Assembly: GCA_024464195.1 (NCBI GenBank)
Contig: JANHAK010000106.1
Span: forward strand, 1-5,090
Direction of reading: 5' to 3'
Source: Methanomassiliicoccales archaeon
GTDB lineage: Archaea > Thermoplasmatota > Thermoplasmata > Methanomassiliicoccales > JACIVX01
DNA: 5,090 nucleotides
Below the pieces are notes generated by a model. The model did no database searches. It was not told the origin of the DNA and saw only the letters and a program-made list of their open reading frames with translations. Both the position numbers and the translations under genes were made by a program. Each line of letters begins with the position of its first letter. Within the stretch, counting starts at the first letter, position 1. This document shows, in pieces, positions 1-4,498 of the stretch.

Positions 1-315
1 TTCGCGTTTCTTGAAGAATTTCGCGATATCCCTGTCGATTAGAGTGCCGTTGGTCGCGATGATTACGAAAAGATGATGATCCCTTGCAAATTCGACGAGC
101 TCGAAAAGATCCTTCCTCATCAGGGGTTCTCCTCCCGTAAAGACAATGCTTCTAGCGCCGATCTCGGCCACAGATTCGATGAGCTTCATCGCTTCCTTCG
201 TATGGAGTTCAGTCAATGACCGAAGACCAGCGTTGGCATAGCAGTGAACGCATTGAAGGTTGCATTCGGTCGTGCATTGCCATCCGACATGGATTGGCGC
301 TTCTTGAGAAATCAT
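1..315 (-). CDS. Radical SAM enzyme, N-terminal part (runs off left edge)
   Basis: The minus strand is open from an ATG at 315-313 to the window edge and gives 105 residues without a stop. Residues 18-25 hold the radical SAM motif CNLQCVHC (C18-x3-C22-x2-C25, followed by Y26), which binds the [4Fe-4S] cluster that cleaves S-adenosylmethionine. Residues 59-65 read FTGGEPL, the SAM-binding GGEP motif, and residues 88-92 read TNGTL, typical of the next core strand. The short lead-in before the Cys motif (17 residues) resembles radical SAM/SPASM proteins such as the heme-pathway AhbC/AhbD and PqqE types. The C-terminal part that would identify substrate or a SPASM domain lies outside the window, so no specific function is assigned. 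An in-frame TAA at 336-334 fixes 315 as the only reasonable ATG start. No Shine-Dalgarno sequence is visible, and a TATA-like box about 28 bp upstream suggests leaderless transcription. The gene diverges from the methyltransferase at 489. Confidence 0.88.
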   Translation of the reverse strand, partial: MISQEAPIHVGWQCTTECNLQCVHCYANAGLRSLTELHTKEAMKLIESVAEIGARSIVFTGGEPLMRKDLFELVEFARDHHLFVIIATNGTLIDRDIAKFFKKRE

Positions 316-326
316 TGCGGTAGAAT

Positions 327-357
327 CGTATGATTACAGGTTTTAATCAATCATACG
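327..357. promoter_or_regulatory. Operator-like 9-bp perfect inverted repeat
   Basis: CGTATGATT at 327-335 is matched exactly in inverted orientation by AATCATACG at 349-357, with a 13-bp spacer (centre 342). On the minus strand it spans about 12 to 42 bases before the radical SAM start codon and contains that gene's presumed TATA box in its spacer. This is the size and placement of a dimeric repressor site that would block TBP/TFB binding. The repeat itself is read directly; its role is inference. Confidence 0.5.
339..348 (-). promoter_or_regulatory. Putative archaeal TATA box for the radical SAM gene
   Basis: On the minus strand the sequence reads GATTAAAACC, with TTAAAA at 346-341. Its centre is about 28 bp from the ATG at 315, close to the usual 25-27 bp between an archaeal TATA centre and the transcription start. 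That would put the start at or just before the ATG, which agrees with the absence of a ribosome binding site. Consensus match is partial. Confidence 0.35.
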
Positions 358-488
358 GCTCTCCTCCTTCCTGTATTTGATTTCAAGATCAATCTTTTAG
401 GAACGCGGATGATCCTTTTTGAAAAAAAATATCGAGCGCTTTCAGCAAAAAACATGATAATTACAAAATAAATCAATATAGGGATGAG

Positions 489-1190
489 TTGTTGTTTGAC
501 GATAAAATGAAACTAGAAGACGAACACAGAAAGATCAAAGAATTTTGGGACAGAAAGATGTCCCAGCGGTCGAAATCTCCACCGCAATTCCGCTACCAGG
601 AGTATTTTTATTTAAAATATAGGGATCAGATAAAAGAGCCGATCCTTGATCTGGGATGCGGTGACGGTGAGTTTCTAGATATGGTCTGTAAAGATGGCAA
701 ACTGGATATTTACGGGCTTGATATTTCAGAAGTCGCTGTACAACTTGCCCGAAAACGATTGTATCCATATCTCGGCAATAGTGTTGATGGAAGAATCAAA
801 ATGGGTGACATGATATTCACCTCGAATTATTTCAAGAAGGATTTTTTCGGCACCGTTGTTTGTGAGGGGACAATTCATCAGTCCACATGCACAGGTGCGA
901 GAATGACAGCTAATGAGATACACAAAGTTCTCGTTTGTGGGGGACTTGCGTATATCTCAACTCGATCCAGCTCAACAATTCCATATCATGCCACTCAGGT
1001 CGAGGGGGAGCGGGAAACGTACAGAATGGTCGGGGAAGGGGGAGTCGTCAGATGCTACTTCTCGAGAGAAGGCGTCGTTCGCTTGGTCGAAGACTTGTTC
1101 GAAATTATTGAACTAGAGGAAAAGGAAGTGATTCTCAGAGTCGAAGGGACACCGTATAAAATGTGGATACTTGTTTTGAAAAAGCCGTAG
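489..1190 (+). CDS. Class I SAM-dependent methyltransferase
   Basis: The gene encodes a 233-residue soluble methyltransferase of the Rossmann-fold class I type. Motif I is ILDLGCGDG at residues 52-60 (the glycine-rich SAM loop). The acidic residue that binds the SAM ribose is D78 in YGLDIS. A motif II region starts at GDM 106-108 and continues to FFGTVVCEGTIHQ around 119-131, where many relatives have an xGVLHH-like turn. VLVCGGLAYIST at 147-158 is the post-III strand (usually VLKPGG). Relatives include many small-molecule methyltransferases, and the substrate cannot be read from the sequence. The start given is TTG at 489 because GGGATGAG at 481-488 is the only SD-like stretch. A second TTG at 492 and an ATG at 507 (giving 227 residues) are alternatives, all before the first conserved helix EFWDRKM. 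No membrane segments or signal peptide are visible. No operon partner is present: it is followed by a non-coding stretch and transporter remnants. Confidence 0.85.
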   Translation: MLFDDKMKLEDEHRKIKEFWDRKMSQRSKSPPQFRYQEYFYLKYRDQIKEPILDLGCGDGEFLDMVCKDGKLDIYGLDISEVAVQLARKRLYPYLGNSVDGRIKMGDMIFTSNYFKKDFFGTVVCEGTIHQSTCTGARMTANEIHKVLVCGGLAYISTRSSSTIPYHATQVEGERETYRMVGEGGVVRCYFSREGVVRLVEDLFEIIELEEKEVILRVEGTPYKMWILVLKKP

Positions 1191-1370
1191 ATTGATTCCT
1201 ACTCAGGATTTGAATGGCAAAAGAGTTTCTTCTTGAAAATAATAATTGATAAATTGGCAAGAGATTTGAGACCCAATGGCAGGAATTTCATTGGTTTCAA
1301 GATGATTTTTGTGTGTTTTGTCGTATGATGAGAGTTCGTATATGATCCAGTATTATTAAATTGTTGAAAG
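1191..1370. other. Non-coding AT-rich spacer
   Basis: There is no convincing gene on either strand between the methyltransferase stop and the permease remnant. A T-rich stretch at 1306-1320 could end transcription of the methyltransferase, as archaeal terminators are often plain T-runs, but it is not strong. A 6-bp inverted repeat (CCAATG 1273-1278, CATTGG 1289-1294) and the 9-mer TCGTATGAT at 1321-1329, also present in the dyad at 326-334, are the only structures seen. It is not ATPase coding sequence, which would often follow a FecCD permease stop on the minus strand. Confidence 0.55.
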
Positions 1371-1508
1371 TTAAAAACAACAGGACCTCGTTGTTTTTCT
1401 GACGAGCAAGTAAATAAGTAACGGTCCTCCGACAAGCGCCGTTATTGCTCCAACGGGCAACATGACCGGTGCGGCCGCCCTCCTCGCGATGATGTCGGCG
1501 ATAAGGAT
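1371..1508 (-). pseudogene. C-terminal remnant of FecCD/BtuC-type ABC permease
   Basis: The minus strand from about 1508 down to a TAA at 1373-1371 encodes some 45 residues. They include ADIIARRAAAPVMLPVG, then AITALVGGPLLIYLLVRK and a short tail ending CCF. This fits the end of FecCD/BtuC permeases, where the consensus runs approximately LADxxARxxxxPxELPVGxxTAxxGxPFFxYLL before a basic tail. These proteins form the membrane channel of siderophore, heme and cobamide importers and are normally about 330-350 residues, so roughly 300 residues are missing. Upstream of the AD motif the frame stays open but the residues (HFLR) no longer look like a permease and the DNA reads as ABC ATPase on the other strand. 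The break lies near 1494-1512. No start codon or promoter serves this fragment, so it is almost certainly not expressed as a working protein. Confidence 0.8.
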
Positions 1509-1940
1509 ACGGAGAAAGTGTGGGAAATTCTTGCAATGCTCCATATCGAAAGCCTAGCAATGCGCAAATTCGATGAGCTGAGCGGTGGGCAGCAACAGAA
1601 AGTGCTCATCGCAAGGGCTCTAGCCCAGGAAGCGAAAGTTCTCCTGCTCGACGAGCCAACGAGCAACCTCGACATCAGACACCAGCTCGAAGTCATGAAC
1701 CTCATCGAGAGACTTGTTACGGAGAAAAACCTCGCGGGTATTACAGCGATCCACGACCTCAACCTTGCTTCGAGATATTGCGATAAGATCGTCATGATGA
1801 AGGAGGGGAAGATATTCGCCGCAGGCAGGGTCGATCGTGTATTGACGCCGGAAAACATCGAGAAGGTCTATGGCGTCAGAGTTGCGATCGATGGATGTCA
1901 CGGGAAACCACACATTGTTGTTTTGGAGATTTCGAGCTAA
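1506..1940 (+). pseudogene. 5'-truncated FecE/BtuD-type ABC transporter ATPase
   Basis: Roughly 144 residues of the C-terminal half of an ABC ATPase are present, in frame from about 1506 to a TAA at 1938-1940. From the first GTG (1518) the order is a helical-domain segment (WEILAMLHIESLAMR), the ABC signature LSGGQ followed by QQK at residues 21-28, Walker B VLLLDEP at 41-47 with the catalytic Glu, the D-loop SNLD at 49-52, and the switch His in AIHDLNLASRY near 76-86. A C-terminal KVYGV segment near 115-119 is typical of the iron-siderophore/cobamide importer family (FecE/BtuD, about 250-260 residues). Walker A and the Q-loop, which bind ATP and couple to the permease, are missing, so the product could not hydrolyse ATP in the usual dimer. 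The preserved half shows no internal stop or frameshift, which points to a recent break or an assembly artefact rather than old decay. The 5' end abuts the permease remnant on the opposite strand. Confidence 0.85.
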
Positions 1941-2006
1941 CCGCAAATGGATCTCGACGTTCTTGAATTTGAATTTACGCATCTCCGAACTATCGAGTTG
2001 AAACAT

Positions 2007-2020
2007 AAATTATATAATTG
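2007..2020 (+). promoter_or_regulatory. Putative TATA box of the DUF3795-hoxEFU operon
   Basis: AAATTATATAATTG contains TATATAA at 2011-2017, the strongest TATA-like element in the window. A transcript starting about 25 bp downstream (near 2040) would have a 20-30 base leader containing the GGGGG at 2052-2056 before the first start codon. No other promoter is evident before hoxE, hoxF or hoxU, so this one probably serves the whole cluster. Confidence 0.5.
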
Positions 2021-2060
2021 ATAAGATCCGTTAAAAACTCTAAAGAGAATTGGGGGTTCA

Positions 2061-2300
2061 TTGGTAGCTATGAATCAATTACCGTGCTACTGTCCTTGCG
2101 GGCTGGACTGTACTTGGTGCGTTTACAATAAGATCAAAGAAAGCGAGGGATATGGTTGCCCTGGATGTTCTGAGAAAGAGGGGTGTGCGATTCGAGATTG
2201 TCGCATGAGGCAGGGAAAGTCGTGTGAAAACTGCGTTTCTTTTCCCTGCGTCAATTTCATCAACGGTTTCGAGTGCATGAAGGCATATGAATGGTACTGA
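2061..2300 (+). CDS. Small Cys-rich DUF3795-like protein
   Basis: The product has 79 residues, 13 of them cysteine (positions 9, 11, 13, 17, 20, 33, 36, 42, 47, 55, 58, 63 and 72). The order CPCGLDCTWC, then CPGC, then CAIRDCRMRQG, CENCVSFPC and a closing FECMKAYEW segment fits the DUF3795 family pattern (CGLxCxxC, CxGC, CxIRxCAxEKG, CxxC..FPC). The family has no established function; the cysteine pattern suggests metal or Fe-S binding. TTG at 2061 lies 4 bases after GGGGG (2052-2056). An ATG at 2070 (76 residues) is the alternative, with a rather long 13-base spacing; both keep all cysteines. The gene is the first in the run leading to hoxE, whose start is only 30 bases beyond its stop with no terminator between. 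Co-transcription with the diaphorase genes is therefore likely, but a role in that complex is only inference. Confidence 0.75.
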   Translation: MVAMNQLPCYCPCGLDCTWCVYNKIKESEGYGCPGCSEKEGCAIRDCRMRQGKSCENCVSFPCVNFINGFECMKAYEWY

Positions 2301-2330
2301 TCTTCGAGCACATGATCGGGTGTTGATTTG

Positions 2331-2855
2331 ATGGAAAAGGATCAGACTTCAGAAAGTCCTCATGCCGCTAGCGACGTTCTGATCGCAGAAAAATTGATGG
2401 TGAAGCTCGAGAAAATTATGGAAGAACACAATTATCAGAGGAGTGCTTTACTCGAAGTACTCCAGAAAGCGCAGGAGATCTTTGGATACCTTGACAGGAA
2501 AGTGTTGTTACTGATTGCTGAGAAGCTTCACGTTGCACCGAGTCAAGTTTATGGTGCAGCAACTTTCTACAATTTTTTCAGACTGAGGAAACCTGGAGAA
2601 CACATCATCACCATTTGCATGGGAACTGCGTGCTACGTCAAGGGCGCAGACAAGATTCTCTCGACACTCGAGCAAGAGCTCGGGATTGAAAGGGGGAAGT
2701 CGACGCCGGACGGAAGAATCTCTCTTTTCATCACGCGGTGCATCGGCGCATGCGCAATGGCGCCAAATGTGATTATCGATGACGTGGTCATTGGCAAGGC
2801 GACAAAAGAGGGCGTTATCGAAAGAATTAGAAAATCTGCTGGGGGAGAAAACTGA
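2331..2855 (+). CDS. hoxE: HoxE/NuoE-like diaphorase subunit, thioredoxin-like [2Fe-2S] protein
   Basis: The product is 174 residues and belongs to the NuoE/HoxE/HndA family, the small [2Fe-2S] subunit that docks on the NAD-binding flavoprotein of complex I-like diaphorases. Residues about 20-85 form the usual N-terminal helical bundle (ALLEVLQKAQEIFGYL, then VYGAATFYNFF). The thioredoxin-like domain follows, with cluster ligands C96 and C101 (CMGTAC, C-x4-C) and C137 and C141 (CIGAC, C-x3-C), followed by MAPNVIID. All four ligands are present and the length is normal. The ATG at 2331 is preceded by GGGTG at 2318-2322 at a good distance; a TTG one codon earlier is also possible. The TGA stop at 2853-2855 overlaps the proposed hoxF start by CTGA. 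Together with the next two genes it gives the order E-F-U of bidirectional hydrogenase diaphorases. nuoE or hndA are equally fair names, since the catalytic partner is off the window. Confidence 0.9.
   Translation: MEKDQTSESPHAASDVLIAEKLMVKLEKIMEEHNYQRSALLEVLQKAQEIFGYLDRKVLLLIAEKLHVAPSQVYGAATFYNFFRLRKPGEHIITICMGTACYVKGADKILSTLEQELGIERGKSTPDGRISLFITRCIGACAMAPNVIIDDVVIGKATKEGVIERIRKSAGGEN
2841..2855 (+). promoter_or_regulatory. RBS and CTGA stop/start overlap deciding the hoxF start
   Basis: GGGGGAG at 2841-2847 lies four bases before CTG at 2852-2854, which shares TG with the hoxE stop TGA at 2853-2855. The layout matches the hoxF/hoxU ATGA junction at 4495-4498, but with C in place of A. The last in-frame stop before it is TAG at 2828-2830, and no ATG, GTG or TTG occurs in this frame before 2963. 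Confidence 0.65.
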
Positions 2856-4498
2856 AGATTGAAGATATCGAGAAAATCGCTGAGGAAGAGCGAGAAAAGC
2901 AAAAAAGGTTCGAGTACAGAATCAATGTCTGCTGCTCAAGCAGCTGTATCTCGCTTGGCTCGTTGAATGTCCTTAAATCATTCGAAAGAGCGGTGAAAGA
3001 ATTTGGTTTGGAAGATAAATGTAAAATCGCAAGAACGGGATGTCCTGGGACGTGTTCTGCAGGTCCAGTTGTATTGGTGGAGCCTGGTGACTATTTTTAC
3101 CAAAGTGTTACACCAGAAAGCGCACAAGAGATTGTTAAGGAGCACGTGATGCGGGATGTTCCCGCAAAACGATTCCTTTACAGCAATCCAGAATTCTTTT
3201 CAAAACAAAAAAGGCTCGTGCTGAGAAACGCTGGTAAAATGGATCCTCTTAATATTCGTGAATACATATCGCGTGGAGGTTACACCGCGCTCGTCAAATG
3301 CCTCACAGGGATGAGTCCAGAAGACGTCATTAATGAAGTTTTCAAAAGTGGTTTGAGGGGGCGTGGTGGCGCCGGTTTTCAGACGGGACAGAAATGGAAA
3401 TTCGTGTCGAAAGCGCCAGGCTCTCCGAAATACATCATCGGGAATTTGGACGAGGGCGACCCTGGCGTCTTCGCCAACAGAACGCTTGCTGAAGCGGACC
3501 CTCACGCAATCATAGAAGGCATGATCATCGCCTCTTACGCACTCAAGGCGGAAAAAGGATATCTTTATACAAGGGCTGAGTACCCTCTCGCGATCGAGAC
3601 GCTCAAGAAGGCGATACAACAAGCTCGATCGCTTGGCCTAATCGGTGAAAAGATACTTGGAACGGATTTGAACTTCGACTTGGAGTTGCGGTTAGGAGCG
3701 GGCGCTTTCATTGCAGGAGAGGAAACGGCAATTCTCGCTTCAATCGAGGGAATGAGGGCGATGCCCCGCCCCCGCCCTCCCTATCCAGCGTCATCTGGTC
3801 TCTGGAGAAAGCCGACGCTGATTCAGAATGTTGAAACACTCGCAAATATCCCTCTCATCGTGCTCAACGGCGGCGAATGGTTTTCGAAAATCGGGGTACC
3901 TCATTGCCCCGGGACTAAATGTTTTTCGCTGACTGGAAAAATCAGGAACCCCGGTCTCATTGAGGTTCCGATGGGCATCACACTCAAAGAGGTTGTCTTT
4001 GATATTGGGGGTGGTGTGCCAGATGGAAGGACATTCAAGGCAGTTCTCGTCGGAGGTCCTTCGGGTGGTTGCTTACCAGAATCACAACTTCACCTTCCCA
4101 TCGATTACGAGTCGCTGACGAAAGCGGGCGCAATCATGGGGTCTGGTGGGATCGTCGTGCTCGATGATGAGTCCTGCATGGTCGACACGGCGAAATTCTT
4201 CATCGAATTCTGCGTCGACGAGTCCTGCGGCAAGTGCACGCCCTGCCGAGTGGGGCTCGTCAAGGTGAAAAAGGTTCTTGAGCGGATTGCACACGGGAAA
4301 GGTGTTGAAAAGGATATCGATCTTCTTACAAAAGTCGGCGAATACATCAAAGAGGCGAGCCTTTGTGGCCTTGGCCAGACCGCCCCAAATCCCGTTCTCA
4401 CAACGGTCCGCTATTTCAAGGATGAGTATCTCGCGCACATCCTTAATAAAGAATGTCCGACGGGGAAATGCGACATGGGTACGAGGAGGAGGTCATGA
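2852..4498 (+). CDS. hoxF: HoxF/NuoF-like NAD(P)- and FMN-binding diaphorase subunit, CTG start
   Basis: Read from CTG at 2852, the protein has 548 residues. It is the flavin subunit that exchanges electrons with NAD(P)H through FMN. An N-terminal thioredoxin-like [2Fe-2S] domain carries C27 and C32 (VCCSSSC, C-x4-C) and C64 and C68 (GCPGTC, C-x3-C). The FMN loop GLRGRGGAGF is at 167-176. The nucleotide/flavin segment GNLDEGDPGVF is at 197-207, where most relatives have CNADE. LGAGAFIAGEETA follows at 281-293, then the MPRPRPPYP loop and the NVETLANIP strand. The [4Fe-4S] site (N3 type) is C459, C462, C465 (SCGKCTPC) with C505 in SLCGLGQ. After CPTGKC at 535-540 the protein ends, so the ferredoxin domain found at the C terminus of HndC/HydB-type homologues is absent. 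The first conventional start, TTG at 2963, would delete 37 residues including C27 and C32, and the family normally has a KIEDxEKIAE-like beginning as seen here after CTG. Confidence 0.92.
   Translation: MKIEDIEKIAEEEREKQKRFEYRINVCCSSSCISLGSLNVLKSFERAVKEFGLEDKCKIARTGCPGTCSAGPVVLVEPGDYFYQSVTPESAQEIVKEHVMRDVPAKRFLYSNPEFFSKQKRLVLRNAGKMDPLNIREYISRGGYTALVKCLTGMSPEDVINEVFKSGLRGRGGAGFQTGQKWKFVSKAPGSPKYIIGNLDEGDPGVFANRTLAEADPHAIIEGMIIASYALKAEKGYLYTRAEYPLAIETLKKAIQQARSLGLIGEKILGTDLNFDLELRLGAGAFIAGEETAILASIEGMRAMPRPRPPYPASSGLWRKPTLIQNVETLANIPLIVLNGGEWFSKIGVPHCPGTKCFSLTGKIRNPGLIEVPMGITLKEVVFDIGGGVPDGRTFKAVLVGGPSGGCLPESQLHLPIDYESLTKAGAIMGSGGIVVLDDESCMVDTAKFFIEFCVDESCGKCTPCRVGLVKVKKVLERIAHGKGVEKDIDLLTKVGEYIKEASLCGLGQTAPNPVLTTVRYFKDEYLAHILNKECPTGKCDMGTRRRS
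4483..4498 (+). promoter_or_regulatory. Strong RBS and ATGA overlap at hoxF/hoxU
   Basis: GAGGAGGAGGT at 4483-4493 is an extended Shine-Dalgarno stretch inside the last codons of hoxF, encoding its RRR tail. ATG at 4495-4497 overlaps the hoxF TGA at 4496-4498. This arrangement suggests translational coupling of the two subunits. Confidence 0.75.

Larger units (their letters stand above)
316..488. other. Divergent intergenic region
   Basis: This 173-bp AT-rich spacer separates two divergent genes. The half next to the radical SAM gene contains the TATA-like box and inverted repeat described separately. The half next to the methyltransferase has an A-tract at 422-429, an AAAATAAA stretch at 465-472 that could be a weak TATA box, and a GGGATGAG stretch at 481-488 touching the TTG start. 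A short ATG-led reading frame at 454 stops after five codons and is not a gene. Confidence 0.5.

Noticed and set aside
1273..1294. CCAATG/CATTGG inverted repeat as a terminator
   Set aside because: Only six pairs with a 10-base loop, no G+C-rich stem and no T-run directly after it; likely chance.
1297..1560. Minus-strand open frame of 87 codons over the junction
   Set aside because: It is out of frame with the recognisable permease tail, which uses another minus frame ending at 1371; its translation is Arg/His-rich noise.
1442..1858. Minus-strand open frame of 138 codons across the ATPase remnant
   Set aside because: It is a shadow of the plus-strand ABC ATPase, which carries signature, Walker B and His switch motifs; the minus translation shows no family resemblance.
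1925..1986. GGAGAT/ATCTCC pair after the ATPase remnant as an insertion scar or hairpin
   Set aside because: Six-base arms about 50 bases apart are expected by chance, and no transposase, target duplication or terminal repeat accompanies them.
1191..2060. Insertion sequence or integrase explaining the broken transporter genes
   Set aside because: No transposase or recombinase coding sequence, tRNA, or long terminal repeats were found on either strand; no CRISPR repeats are present either.
2963..2965. TTG as the start of hoxF (511-residue version)
   Set aside because: It would remove C27 and C32 of a complete thioredoxin-like [2Fe-2S] domain, and there is no ribosome site before it.
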